In this document: positions 34,672 through 46,572 of the stretch, piece by piece
Layout: each line of letters begins with the position of its first letter
Position numbering within the stretch: the first letter of the stretch is position 1
DNA from: Elmis aenea
Lineage: Eukaryota; Arthropoda; Insecta; Coleoptera; Elmidae
Assembly: GCA_947652605.1 (NCBI GenBank)
Contig: OX393577.1
Coordinates: forward strand, 7,626,868-7,690,867
Direction of reading: 5' to 3'
Length of the DNA: 64,000 nucleotides
The notes under the pieces: model-generated
What the model was told of the DNA's origin: nothing
The model's input: only the letters and a program-made list of their open reading frames with translations
Database searches by the model: none
Program-made: the position numbers and the translations under genes

Positions 34672-35748
34672 CTAAATTTCAAGTAAGCGTAGCTAGTATT
34701 TTTATAGCTTTACTAATTTTCTTTATACCGTACATCGCTTCAGTGAATGGGGGCGTATAGAAGATGAGTTATGTGGGCGACTGTGTGTTTTATCGTCAGG
34801 GTGTTGAAGACCTAACAAGTCCTTGCTAAGGACCATACAGCAATGTAACAGCAGAGATGTGATCAGCTGCTTGACCGTTTGTCTGGTCTTACTGACGCCA
34901 GGGACCATGTTTAGACCAATTATAACACCTTTAACAACTAAATGACTTCGATGGGCATCGTTGACAACAGTCGAAAAAAAAAACAAATAAAAATACAAGG
35001 GATCACTTCAGCATAATTTTGTATTAGGGAACCTGTTTAGATAAAATCAACGTTAGTTATGGTACTTAGTTTAAATAACATGGAACCGTAACCCGATATC
35101 CTGATACTTCAATTATATCCTGTGTTTCTTGAACTTGTTTTTAAAAAGCTTTGATATCATTTATTACGCTAAAATCATTTTTAAATTAAATTAGTACCAA
35201 AAAAAATAGTAAGAAAATATTAAAATAATACAATAAGCAATATGCTTGTTCACTGTTTAGCTTCTTAGTGGCTAAGTGATCACAATTAAACAGAAATAGG
35301 TAATTGCACGCACATACAGAATAATATATTAACCTCAAAAATTCAATTTTCCAAAAAGAATACATTATAAAACCCAAAATATCAAAACATTGATAAAATT
35401 GGTATAAAAACAAAAAATATATTCGTTATTTGGTAGTAAGTCGGAAATAGCTTCTTTATTTTATCAAGCGTTAACTGATCACAATAAACAACTGCCGGGA
35501 ATTTGCGCAAATGATCAAAATGATCAAAATTTTGAGCTAAGTAACGAGTACTCTACAATTTAAATTTAAATTTCCCTTATGCCAGTGTTTATCAACCTGT
35601 GAGGTGCGACTCTTAGGAGCATAAAATATGTAAAAAAGGTACGCAATGATAAGTAGAATATAATGAAAAACTTTTTATTGAAACAACAAAAAAACAACAA
35701 CAAACTAAACAATAATATGAATATTAAATGAGCATATAAAAAAACAAA
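34672..35748. other. Unassigned DNA with a GC-richer patch
   Basis: 34740-34960 is richer in G and C and holds a 91-codon minus-strand frame of unknown nature without recognised motifs. The rest is AT-rich, with a small direct repeat AATGATCAAAATGATCAAAA near 35510-35530. Confidence 0.3.
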
Positions 35749-35953
35749 CAACTTCCCATGGGCGTGCACAAAGGAGGGCAAACGGGGCACTTGCCCCTCC
35801 CTGGAATCAAGTACTCCATTAATGACCAAATGAAAGAGGGTCAAGTTCGCTAAATATTTTAATTCGTTCTTGATGGGATCAGTTGTGCTCAATTGCGTCT
35901 GCAAACTTTGCACCCCCCTGGACAATTTTGTGCGGACGCCCTTGGCAACTGCC
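35749..35953. mobile_element. Small hAT-like MITE
   Basis: The element 35757-35945 has ends CATGGGCGTGCACAAAGG and TTTTGTGCGGACGCCCTTGG, imperfect inverted repeats. Its flanks CAACTTCC and CAACTGCC agree at 7 of 8 bases, matching a hAT-type 8-bp target duplication. It contains GGCAAACGGGGCACTTGCCC, a small palindrome. It is only 189 bases and non-coding. Confidence 0.6.
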
Positions 35954-36945
35954 TGTAAACATTATACTAACAACACAAAAATTATGTAAAAAATATTTTT
36001 ATGAGCTTAGTACCACTGAAATTTTGTAAGGTTGTAATTTTTAATGCTTTTTCAAAATGAAATGCATTCAGCAACCTATAACTAAAACATGTAATGTCCT
36101 TTCATCGTCCGTGTCGTTAAAAAACAGAATTTTGTAAGGGCAAAACCAGTTTAAGCCGTACAATTTACAATACTTTTTATGGATTCGAACAGCACACACC
36201 ATTTTCATTTTAAGCTTTTACGAAGCACTTGTCGCTTAGACAATAATAAGAGTGTCTAATACCATTTACATATATTAACATACGTGCAACGTGTTGTATT
36301 TGTGCAATTGACGACAGGGAACCAGGAACATATTTAATAATTGACGACTGAAGGTGTCAGGGCACAGCAGTTACGACTGTCACAGCTGGGCGCTATTGCT
36401 ACATAAACACACTTGATATGCAAACGACGTTACGACAATATCGCGAATGGGTCACAAGACGTCTCCTATGACTTAGACTGTAATAGGTTTCGGTTATAAT
36501 TACATTTCTTATACACTTTGAGACAATGTAATCTTTGAACGTTAGTAAGGCTTATCGCATACAAATTTAATACAGTTTGTGCATTCATCGAAAGGTTTAC
36601 AGCAGTTTTTCTTTTCGCGTCGACGGTGAAGCTTTTAAAATATCGCACTTAAATGGAATTCTTTTAAGAGAGCTGTATGTTGCAATGGTGCACCAATAAA
36701 AATTTCTCTTGCTAGTGTTACTGCGCTATTTACAGTAAGAAGTGTACATAGTGCAATTTGAAACTGCATACTATGTTACGGCGAACAAGTTGCATGAAAA
36801 ATGTGAAGGGAACATTTTATAACTTACTGTTGTTACTTTGTGTAAATATAACTTAGGTAATAAAATAAGAAAGTGGCAAATACTTAACTTTTTTTGCTTA
36901 ACAGAAGTAAACATAAAAATAAAACAAAAATACTAAAAATCTAGT
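35954..36945. other. Unassigned DNA
   Basis: No gene recognised. 36290-36460 is less AT-rich than its surroundings and has CAGCAGTTACGACTGTCACA-type text without an evident function. Confidence 0.3.
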
Positions 36946-37080
36946 TACACAGTGTGTACCAAATTTAGGGCTAAACATAAAGATCTTGAATATTTTAAGA
37001 GCTATGAAGTCGGTTAAATTGGGGCTTAGTTCAAATATTAAAAGAGAAATTCCACAACATTCTTAGTTGAGAAGTTATTG
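36946..37080 (+). repeat. Left-end fragment of an F2-related foldback
   Basis: It starts TACACAGTGTGTACCAAATT. The internal string AAGAGCTATGAAGTCGGTTA matches AAGAGCTACGAGGTCGGTTA of the F2 element at 49997-50874. No right end was found. Confidence 0.5.
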
Positions 37081-39053
37081 AAAAAAATTGGGCCTTAATT
37101 AATTTTCTTATTTTCAAATACATTAAAAAAAACTACAGTCTGCTTCTTAAAGCGACTTTATTCTAAATACGCTGCAATTTAGATTATGTAAGACGTTTTG
37201 TCCATTTTTGACCATTACCAACTAGTTATATCTTGTAAGCGCCATGATAGAGTTTTTCATAAAATAGTATTTTAAAAAATGCTGATTACAACGATAGACC
37301 ATATTAGTGTAATTTAAAAATTATGGCAAACTTCTAAGGAGAATGAAATTTCATGAAATCAACATTGCCATGAAAAACAAAGCATAAATGTAAGTACCTA
37401 ATAAAATGCTACAACCTTAAAACTCGGGTAGTGTTACTATTTTCAAGAATTTTATGAAAATAATTATGATTTTATGTGCATCTTGTCGTCAAAAAAGAAA
37501 CAATATTATTCAGTATTTTATTTCAGCATTAATAGTACAGAATATTTGTTAATAATTTTTTGAGCAACAATCTCATCTAACAATTTATTTCATAGAGAAT
37601 AAAACAAAACCAATTGACATTACAAACAAAACACAAATTTAACGCCAATTTTAATGTTTTTTTATTAATCCAATACAATAAAATTGTACCTACATAGAGT
37701 TGTGCATTTACAAAACGCGTTTGAATATAAGACTAACAATTAATTTATATTTTTATTTACTTTAGCTTCGTTACTGAACAAATTACTACAATTATTAAAT
37801 ATAGATTTCTTAACACAACTTTTTTTAAACATTAATTAAATATGGCTTCGATAAAGAATTAACTGTGATCCAAAACAGACGAAAAATCTATTATAAAATC
37901 TAATAATTTCTGAAGCACGTTTCATAATATATGAAATATAAAGTAGCTTTAAGTATTATCACCTAAAATTAAATGTAAGTAATTTTTTTTCTTGCGAATA
38001 ACCAATTTCTTAAAGAACATGATAAATTACCGTTTCAAAATATTGTTAATTACCAAAAAAATACAATTTTTATGATGTTAAAACAATCTTCGAAAATCAC
38101 ACACAATCTTCTTTCCTAAAATTCTTTAAAAAACTGAAGTTAATTTCCCTTAAATGATTAAAATGGCTCGGTTAATAAATTTTAAACTTTGTACGTAAAA
38201 AACTGATTTAAATATAATATGTTATTAACAATAACAATTGGTTTTATTGCATCAACGTACAATTGTAGGCTATAATACAATAAAATATATCATATTCAAT
38301 TTTCCTATATCGCAAATAATTATTATAAACTCTACTCATTTAAATAAATTACATTTTACCCAGTGACTAATTTAAGATCGATCACATTTCAGTAAATTAT
38401 TTGTATGTGTAATGTATTAATTTCGTCCTTAAATTAGTATTTACCTAATTTTACAATACGACTAAATTACATCTACCTCGTTTCACCGCCTCCTAATTTA
38501 TCTTTGCAGTTCCAACATGAAGCACGAATCCCGCCAACGAGTTAATGCGCTGGAAAATAAGAAAAGACAATTAATATCAATTATCACTTAAGCTAATTAA
38601 TTCTCCTTGCGGAATCTCTCTAGCGCATTACTGCACTGATAAAGAGACGGCTCCTGATGTAGCAGGAAAGAGTGATATTTAGGGAAAACACGAGGTTTAT
38701 TGAAATCCGGAGATTATTGCAAACGAAGCTGCAAAAAGCAGTTGAATAAATAATCGTTAACTACGAGAGATACAGTTTTCGTCCCTTCTAGCTCGCTTAA
38801 ATTAAGAGAAAGATTAAAAGTAAATTTGTTATTTCGTTATAATGAATTTTATTACCTAAACATTTATACGTCATTGCTGCCAATAACTGTTTTTGAATTT
38901 AAATTGTTTTTATATCCTACCAGGTGTCTATAAAAGCCTTCATGGCGCTCTCTCGCTAGAACCGCGAAAAATTAATCACTCGGAGCTAAACCGAAAAAAC
39001 TCTTATTTTTTTGTATTGTTATGATAGACCATTCCGATACTTTAAAATATATA
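37081..39053. other. Unassigned, very AT-rich DNA with one more balanced stretch
   Basis: 37100-38460 is extremely AT-rich and featureless. 38470-38960 is more balanced; it includes a pyrimidine-rich TTTATCTTTGCAG acceptor-like site near 38515 directly before a 24-codon ATG frame (38518-38592). Nothing more can be supported. Confidence 0.3.
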
Positions 39054-39144
39054 TACGAGGGCTGTTCGATAAGTCCGTGCAAAAACTAATGAGCACCATA
39101 TGAGCACAAGTGACGCTGACCATTCTGGACTCCCTGTTGAGTAC

Positions 39145-41040
39145 TCCAGAACTAATTGAAAAAATCCATGATACGGTGATGTATGATAGAAGATTGAAGG
39201 TGCGTGACATTGTTAAGGCTGTGGGTATCTCAAATGACCGCGTATATAATATTTTGCATTAACATTTACACATGAGAAAACTATCCGCTAGATATTTAGG
39301 TGCCGCGATTGCTCACACTGGATCAAACGCATCAATGTGTGAGCTGTTGCAAGTACAGTTTGAAGATGTTTCAAAGGAATTCAGAGGAATTTTTACGTCG
39401 CATCGTAACGATGGACGAAACATGGATTCACCACTACCAGCCAGAGACCAAGGAACAGTCGAAATAATCGGTTGCAAGCGAGGAATCTGCACCAAAGAAA
39501 GCGAAAACCGTTACTTCAGCAGAAAAAGTTATGGCCACTGTATTCTGTGATGCTTGTGGCATAATCTTCATATACTTTATGAAAAAGGGCAAAACAAGTA
39601 CCGGAGTGTATTATGCGTCTTTGCTGGATCGTTTAAATAATGAGATAAAGGAAAAACGACCAGACTTGGCAAAAAAGAAGATTTTGTTTCACCACGACAA
39701 CCCACCAGCTAACTCTTCTGCAATTGCGACGCAAAATTGTTCGATTTATCCTACGAAGTCCTTTAACATCCCCCCCTACTCTCCAGATTTAGCTCTCTCG
39801 GAGTAGGTACTATCTGTTTTCAGACATGAAATAATGGCTAAAGAGATTTCCATCAAACGATGAGGTTATTGATTTTGAAGAGTTGCACAAATCATACTAC
39901 AGGGTGGTCCACTTTTTAGTAGCAGGACTTTAACAGTCAACAGAAAAACTTTTTTTAAAGCGAATATTCCATATCACCATGCGCCCAAAAACGTTTCTTT
40001 TTAATACAGGGTGTTAAAATTTTAGAAAAAATATCGATAATGTTTAACCGTTTCTCAACCAGTAGATATATTTTAACCAAATTTAATATACAGCACCACG
40101 TTAGAGGTTACCACAATCGGTGAAAATTTCAAGTCCCACAAGCAACCAGTGGAGGAGTTGTAAGGGTTCAGTTTCAATAAATTTTATAAAACGCTAGTAC
40201 TGACCTGTTCAAAATCAAATTCGAACTTGTTTTTGGGTAGAACATTTTATTCTAAACAAAAAGTGTCTTTAGACTTTTTTTGGTATCTGCCACCGTTTGG
40301 CGCAAAATTTGATTTATTTTACCATTTTCGCGAAAAGTTCGATCTAAAAATAATCGCAAAAAGCAGAAAATTGCAACTTGCGAGTAAATGCTCATTAATT
40401 GTTAATTTAGTGGAACTCTCTCATTATTAGTGTTCTGTTATTAAAAACTGCTAAAATCGGTAATTACTTCTTTATTACGAATATTAGCTATATTTTTAGA
40501 TAGAACTTGAGAGCAAATTTTTCGCGAAAATGGTAAAATAAATCAAATTCCGCGCCAAACGGTGGCATCTAAGAAGAAAAGTCAAGAAACACTTTTTGTT
40601 TAGAATAAAATGCTCTACCCAAAAACAAGTTCAAGTTTGATTTTGAACAGGGTTGTACTAGTTTTTATAAAATTTATTGAAACTTAACTCCGCCACTGGT
40701 TGCTTGTGGGACTTGAAATTAATACCGATTGTGGTAACCTGTAAGGTCGTGCTGTATACCAAATTTCGTTTAAATATATCTACTGGTTGAGAAACAGTTA
40801 AACATTATCGATAGTTTTTCGAAAATTTCAACACCCTGTATCTTTAAAATGAAGCGTTTTTGGACCCATGTTGATATGGAATATTCGATTTAAAATAAGT
40901 TTTTTTATCGACTGTTAAAGTCCTGCTACTAAGAAGTGGACCACCCTGTATATCGACGGGATAAAAGAACTCGAGCATCGATGGAGCATCAAAGGAGACT
41001 ATGTCGAAAAACAAAGAAATGTATGTCTTAAAAAATTTTG
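39145..41040 (+). pseudogene. Mariner transposase, frameshifted and interrupted
   Basis: Blocks occur in several frames. The helix-turn-helix region IEKIHDTVMYDRRLKVRDIV and AVGISNDRVYNILH lies at about 39150-39260, followed by MRKLSAR. A DETWIHHYQPETKEQSK block holds the first catalytic D (about 39413-39460). MATVFCDACGI and KKILFHHDNPP hold the second D (frame from 39531), and PPYSPDLALSE the third (about 39770-39805). The D-to-D spacing fits the D,D34D mariner type. After 39806 the frame is lost. The last piece, IKELEHRWSIKGDYVEKQRN, lies beyond the foldback at about 40962-41020. It is not functional. Confidence 0.9.
39898..40950. mobile_element. Foldback element inside the mariner
   Basis: The left end TACAGGGTGGTCCACTTTTT and the right end AAGTGGACCACCCTGTA are inverted copies, followed inward by AGTAGCAGGACTTTAACAG and CTGTTAAAGTCCTGCTACT. 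The arms extend about 500 bases: GCCACCGTTTGGCGC on the left pairs with GCGCCAAACGGTGGC on the right. The loop is about 40420-40500. It lies between the third catalytic block and the C-terminal block of the transposase, proving that it came after the mariner. Confidence 0.9.
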
Positions 41041-41081
41041 TTTTCTTTATTTTTGTACGGACTTTTCGAACAATCCTCGTA

Positions 41082-41783
41082 TAAGTGGTAGGTTGACTGT
41101 ATGCAACTAAGACTATTCGTTCTCTCGAAAATCTTCCATACCCATTCTAATTTTCGAAGTTTCACTGAACAATTTACCAGCTCGTATATTTTCTACTTTG
41201 TATAGGTACTTAAAATCCATAAAATTTATACTCGTGCATAACTGCTGTATAAAATCATTGGTAATAACTTCTGCAATGCGAATTAAATCTGTTACACATG
41301 CTCGGAATTGACGATATGCTTTCTTTAGTGCTGTTTACACTTTATGTGAACGTTATTAAATCTAGAAAGAGCCCATTTGAAGCTAAATAACGGCGCAGAT
41401 AAAATTCAAATGTAAAGCAAGTGTGTTCCCAAATGTTTGTTTGTACACTTGTCACGCTTTATCATACACGGATACGTATTGTTAGCTGTATTTAACGATT
41501 TTTATTTGTATGCGAAAGTGATTACATGCACCTAATCGCGATTTTTAAGTGGTGATTGTTGGTTTTTTCAAATTTTATCCTAGTACGAATGAAAAATAAC
41601 AAAAGAGGGAATGTAATCAAAATGAATACCAATCAGAAAACGCTTAATAAATTGTTTTTGCAGACTACTTATAAATTCACGTTAACTGAAACAATTATAT
41701 GTATAGAGAGGGTTTTAGTTAAAACAAATAATATAATTCATTATAAAAAGTTGTGTGATAGTGAATAATATTTTTTTTAAACA
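41082..41783. other. Unassigned AT-rich DNA
   Basis: A 70-codon frame at 41556-41768 shows no known motif. Nothing else recognised. Confidence 0.3.
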
Positions 41784-42290
41784 TACAGGGTGATTCAAAT
41801 TCGAGTTTAAGCATGAGTAGCTAGAGTACAGGTTTAAATTTGGCAAATATTGTGCTCAATCATAATCTGAAGAGAAATTATAAATATTTCAAACGGTATT
41901 AAAAAAAATTAGGAAAAACTGGAAAATTACGAATTTTGAAAATCGTCGTAAAATACCATGTGTGATACCTACATCAATAAATTCAGAAAAATAAATGCTA
42001 TTTGATTAGGTAAATAGCAAAAATTGCCCCAAGAAAAAATAAAGTTGGTTATCATAAAACAAAAACGAATCGACCCAGAACAAATTAGTGATTACTATCC
42101 GACGCGGCTTAAAAAGTTGCATCTTCAATGGTTTTACACATTTAAAATATTTTATACTCCAAAGAAGTTATAGACTATTTTGAAAAATCGTAAAACCAAA
42201 TTTAGCAACTTTGCCAAATTTAAACCTATACTCTAGCTATTATAATAAGGGAGATCCCCATGGTCGCCCTCGAATTTGAATCACCCTGTA
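41784..42290. mobile_element. Foldback family F2, copy 2
   Basis: The ends TACAGGGTGATTCAAATTCG and CGAATTTGAATCACCCTGTA are exact inverted copies. Interior blocks are those of the copies at 26072 and 49997 (GGTTATCATAAAACAAAA, CGGCTTAAAAAGTTGC, TTTGCCAAATTTAAACC). There has been some internal deletion relative to 49997-50874. Confidence 0.9.
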
Positions 42291-43229
42291 TATGTTGTAA
42301 GAATAATGTTTGATTTTCTTACGTATCTCTTTCTTTTTAAATACTTATGTTTTATTAAAAACTGCCGCTTATCAGAAGTTTAGCTGTTTTTTAGTCATTA
42401 TGTATTTTCTGTACTATGTTAAGTTCTGTCACTTTTTAGAAAAATTATTTTTATTGACAATACAATGTTATAATTGTAAAAGTAGTACAGACAGTGTAAC
42501 AAAAAAGATAATCAAGCTGTTTCATTAGGGCATATGCTTTTTATTAATTTATAAAAATTGTAAACCTATTCAAACATTAAATTAGATCGAAAAAGCACCG
42601 GTGTATTTATTATACGTAGGTACCTACTAACTTGTTAACATTTTGTCGTTTTGCAAGTCAAATTAAACCTTTAAAGTACAACAGTCTAATACTATTAACG
42701 TTTTTTTTTTTGCTTTCGGTATACCTTCAAAACAGAGTAAATTTGTTTTTGAAAAATGCAAGAGCTTAAAATTTTAACGATATTAGAGTAGGTAAGCCTT
42801 AAAATTTCTATCGATTTGGATCATATCTGCAATGTTCTATCCTCTGTTTTTAAGATAGAGAAATGTAAAGAAAATAAACCTAAAAATAGTGTCCAATTAC
42901 TTTGTGATACAGTAAACAAAATTTTTAATGCACTTAAAAAATCATAATAATTAGTCATATTCATATTGCTTTGACTTTTTCGAATGTGAAATAATATTGA
43001 GAATCTACTTATTATTGACAATTAGTAACGCGACTGGTGAACGAATTTCCCCATTTTTAAACGGATTTAAAATTATCTTAGCAGTAAATTGACACAACAA
43101 AATGATGTATTGAGCAAAAATATTAAAAATATTGATTATGAAGATAGTATTAATAAATTTGCTCAAACAAATGTAAAAACGTAACCTTATAATCTTTGTT
43201 ATATTTAGAATTATTATCATCCAATTTTT
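42291..43229. other. Unassigned AT-rich DNA
   Basis: Frames of 66, 71 and 72 codons are AT-driven and have no motif. No repeat ends recognised. Confidence 0.3.
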
Positions 43230-43540
43230 GCAATAATTACATCTTCTTCTTTTTCTTAATCGGTTCCTTTTGAACCTTTCGGTGTCGAGGTATGCTTTTC
43301 TATTTCTGTGTTATGCTTCTCCAATCCTGCCCATCGTTAGCTAATTGCAGCACATCTCTCCAGCTGACTCCTTTTTCTTCTAGTCTTTGCCTTATTTCTT
43401 TACCCATTTTATTCTTGGTCTTTCTCTATTTGCTTTTCCCTCCATCTTCATTTTCAATTCCATTTTCGCGTATCTACTTTCTGGCATGCGTAGTAGAAGT
43501 CCAAGCCATTTTAATTGATTGACTGAATGCAATAATTACA
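43230..43540 (-). mobile_element. Family B RTE-like LINE, 5'-truncated insertion with 12-bp target duplication
   Basis: GCAATAATTACA occurs at 43230-43241 and 43529-43540. Between them, on the minus strand, is the last 287 bases of family B: a decayed GLLLRMPESRYAKME region, the NREXPRIKW-type motif and the 3' end with CCTCGACACCGAAAGG and CGATTAAG. This is a clean example of target-primed insertion with early stop of reverse transcription. Confidence 0.85.
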
Positions 43541-43546
43541 CATTAT

Positions 43547-43605
43547 AGTAATTACCTCGACACCGAAAGGTACAACAGGAACCGATTAAGAAGAAGAAGT
43601 AATTA
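43547..43605 (+). mobile_element. Family B micro-insertion of 43 bases with 8-bp target duplication
   Basis: AGTAATTA is present at 43547-43554 and 43598-43605. Between them are only the final 43 bases of family B (from CCTCGACACCGAAAGG to GATTAAGAAGAAGA), in the opposite orientation to the neighbour at 43242-43528. Confidence 0.75.
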
Positions 43606-45404
43606 AAAAAATTCGACTTCTTCCAATAGCTTTACTCTATCTTGTTTACCAATATACATTAATTTTTTACTATTTTGTTAAAGGTCTTTTGAAAGGAGCC
43701 CTTAAATGTATATTTCCCTAAGGATTAAGATATATCTGCACGAACTAATAAGTCGAATTTTAATTTTCACTATTTATATATGAAAAGTGAAAATATACGG
43801 TATAAAGTTTAGGAAATAAAAAAATATAATTACATCAGCTTTTGAAATAAATACAAGTCCAAAATATTATGTTCCTTTTGCGTCAATTTTTATTAGTTTG
43901 TTTCTCGCTAGATTCGTCATTTAATTTAGATCCAGATTTGATACTCTTACGGAAGGGTGAAAAACCTATTTGAGATTTGGTTTTTAATTTTCTCTGACCT
44001 TTCATTTTAAAATTCTACTTGCCCTGAATTAGAGGAGAATTAAACAATTTTAAATATTTACAAACACCAACGTACCACAGGGTAATTAAAATATTTTAAC
44101 AGGTATTTTTGGTATGTTTTGGAGCACAAACTTCTAAATAAACGAGTATTCTAAACCTGTAAAACATTGCAAGGAATTGAAGATTGTTTAATTCAATCAT
44201 TGAGCACTGCATTCGCAGAGGTTAACAACCATCGAAATTCGTCTGTCAACGAACCGATTCTATTTCTGTGAGATTTCATGAATGTAATTTAAGAACTTAA
44301 CACCCGTTTTGGTCATTTTTTTTTGGCTTCTCCTTTAGATAAGAGTCACTTTATCTGCGTTTTTTCCTCCTTCATAATGGGAGCGAACGTCAAGCCTGGT
44401 GATTGACGAGCAGACGAGCCGCTGATGACCGACGCTGGCAGACGCTAGGAACGCAACTCGCGCCCGTGTTTACACGCGAAGTCACCTGTCTCGACCTCAG
44501 TATATCACCACAAATATTTAAGTAAGCTCATCCTAACGAGCTACCGAGTGATTTGTTAGTTCACAAATTCCTTAACCGTGTTTGAGTTACGTTACAACAC
44601 TGGATGAGGTATTTGGATCACTGCGACGCTCCAACAAAGAAATTTTCTTTGGAAAGCTATCAGCAATCTTTTCATCATATACAGTCAATTGCTTTTTTAT
44701 TTTTACCAATTTAGCATAAGTAGTAGGTATTGTCAATTTTCTATATAATAGATTACAAAAGTCAAATAATTTGATAAATGTAACACAATTATACCAAATT
44801 AAGTTAGTATTTAAAAAGATACTGCACATACAAATAGTTTCGTTTCGAAGGTTTAATTATTTTTATTTCTGAAAAGTTTTCTTTTTACATTAATTTTTAC
44901 AAAATAATTTACGAGAAAAGTAATGGCAAGACAGTTTATAAAATGTCGTTTACAGAAATAATCACGTTTTGTGTTCTTAACTACACAGATTGGTATAATA
45001 GGGCGAGATGAATTTTCAAACACATTTCCCAAAAATGTTTTCAACTATAATTTTTTTCATATTCAGAATGAAATTGTCTTCTAGGCTGATATATGTATAT
45101 TATCGAAGAAAAATTTTCAATATCGTGCACAGAATTTTCAGCGATTTGCAATAATAAAATGTTTATATGGTTTTTCTTGTCATAAAAATTTATAAGAATG
45201 TAACATGAAACTGAATCACATAGTATAACATAAGAAGCAACTTTAAAGGCTTACAACATTAATCGGTGAGAGAGTCATACGTTTTATGAACACTCTTTTG
45301 CTTAATTTTACCTCGTAAATAATGTTGAATTTACATGTGTATAGTAGCTAAAGCAAGTTACTAAATCAAGTAAGTGAATTCAGCTACTCGCAACGTGTCA
45401 ACTA
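43606..45404. other. Unassigned DNA with a CpG-containing GC-rich patch
   Basis: 44360-44500 is much richer in G, C and CpG than anything nearby (for example GACGAGCAGACGAGCCGCTG and CGCAACTCGCGCCCGTG). It has no long frame with a start. It ends near TATATCACC and TTAAGTAAGC, the latter resembling a splice donor. A host promoter or 5' untranslated exon is possible. The rest is AT-rich. Confidence 0.3.
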
Positions 45405-45665
45405 GGGTTTCTATCCTGGGATCCCGGTCCGTTTTAGTCTATTTTATATTTTCCGGGATATTTATGATCCCGGGATTTCCTGGGATATTGGAATAATGTT
45501 ATTTTTGTTTATTTTGTGTTAACCCTCTATTGCATGAATTAATAAAAATGAGAAAAATTGCTTTTAAAAAATTAAAATTTAATATTGTTGCTCCTAAGAA
45601 TACAAAATAATACAGTTTTGCACTTTTTTTTTTCAAAATGTCATTTTTTCGAAATTTTATTTTTT

Positions 45666-45681
45666 GTTCCCAAAAGGGAAC
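45666..45681. repeat. GTTCCC palindrome 1 of the piggyBac-like element
   Basis: GTTCCCAAAAGGGAAC; the 6-base arms are perfect. Followed by ATTATGCAT, a sequence also seen after or before others of the set. Confidence 0.8.
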
Positions 45682-45776
45682 ATTATGCATATACAAAACA
45701 AAAAAATGTAATAAAAAAAACATGAAAACGAAAAGTTTACAGACAAAGTTAATAATTATGCAATTATTGTTTATGG

Positions 45777-46103
45777 AAATCCATCAGAGCTTCGAACCGT
45801 AATTTTTTCCGTTTCGGCTTTCGGTTCAGCTCCGAGTGATTACTTTTTAAATTTTTTAATTGTTTTTATTTGGTATAATAAGGTATAATAATTGGAAATA
45901 GAAGTATGTAACATATGATGATAATATAATTTATTAAACGAAACATATATGAACAAAACGCGCGAGTTTGTTGAACATGTACCGAACCGTAATAAACCGA
46001 TATTTTTTTTCGGTTCAGTTCCGGTTTTCGTTCCGACAAAAATAACGGTTTTTTCCGTTCTTCGGTTTTCGGTTCAGTTCCGGTTCGAAGCCCTGAAATC
46101 CAT
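45777..46103. mobile_element. hAT MITE inside the piggyBac-like element
   Basis: AAATCCAT is duplicated at 45777-45784 and 46096-46103. The element 45785-46095 (311 bases) runs from CAGAGCTTCGAACCG to CGGTTCGAAGCCCTG, 15-base inverted ends with one mismatch. The interior has repeats of TTCGGTTCAGTTCCGGTT and is non-coding. It was inserted after the piggyBac-like element. Confidence 0.9.
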
Positions 46104-46209
46104 AAAACAATTTTTTTAAATTACAACCTAAGTGAACTTTGCACTTATGGCATTTCACTCTAGACTTTCCTTGCTCACAAATCATAAATTTATTCAGTCA
46201 GTGCATAAT

Positions 46210-46225
46210 GTTCCCGAAGGGGAAC
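46210..46225. repeat. GTTCCC palindrome 2 of the piggyBac-like element
   Basis: GTTCCCGAAGGGGAAC; arms of 6 bases with the same GTTCCC/GGGAAC core. Confidence 0.8.
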
Positions 46226-46480
46226 AAACAATAATTCAATAATTTTTGCATTAATTTATGAAAATATAATGTTTTTAATATTTAAACATGCATTACATTG
46301 GTATATGTACCTAATTTGCATTTTTATTATAATAATCATACCTTTAGTTAATAATAAAACCATAAAAACAAACTAGTATTTCACAACTATAACCTCACAT
46401 GCAAGCGAAACAAATTTAATATGATTTCGGAAAAAAGGCGCCAACCAGAAAGAAGCGCTCTCGCTGCTTACTTTAATGTT

Positions 46481-46496
46481 GTTCCCAAAAGGGAAC
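46481..46496. repeat. GTTCCC palindrome 3 of the piggyBac-like element
   Basis: GTTCCCAAAAGGGAAC, identical to palindrome 1. Confidence 0.8.
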
Positions 46497-46556
46497 CCCG
46501 TGCTTACAGCGAACGTATATAGCATTGAAACATGTCTAGATATTTTTAATGTTTGT

Positions 46557-46572
46557 GTTCCCGATTGGGAAC
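46557..46572. repeat. GTTCCC palindrome 4 of the piggyBac-like element
   Basis: GTTCCCGATTGGGAAC, 16 bases from the right TTAA; followed by AATATGCA, shared with the 45666 site in the form ATTATGCA. Confidence 0.8.

Larger units (their letters stand above)
39056..41079 (+). mobile_element. Mariner-type DNA transposon, dead and interrupted
   Basis: The termini CGAGGGCTGTTCGATAAGTC and GACTTTTCGAACAATCCTCG are inverted repeats of about 28 bases, flanked on each side by the TA that mariners duplicate (39054-39055 and 41080-41081). The interior carries a broken transposase. A 1053-base foldback (39898-40950) sits near the end of the transposase region. Without it the mariner would be about 970 bases, shorter than the usual 1.3 kb because of internal losses at the 5' end of the gene. 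Confidence 0.9.

Noticed and set aside
43230..43605. CRISPR-like or inverted-duplication structure from the repeated family B tail
   Set aside because: Separate target duplications around each copy show two independent LINE insertions, and there are no regular spacers.
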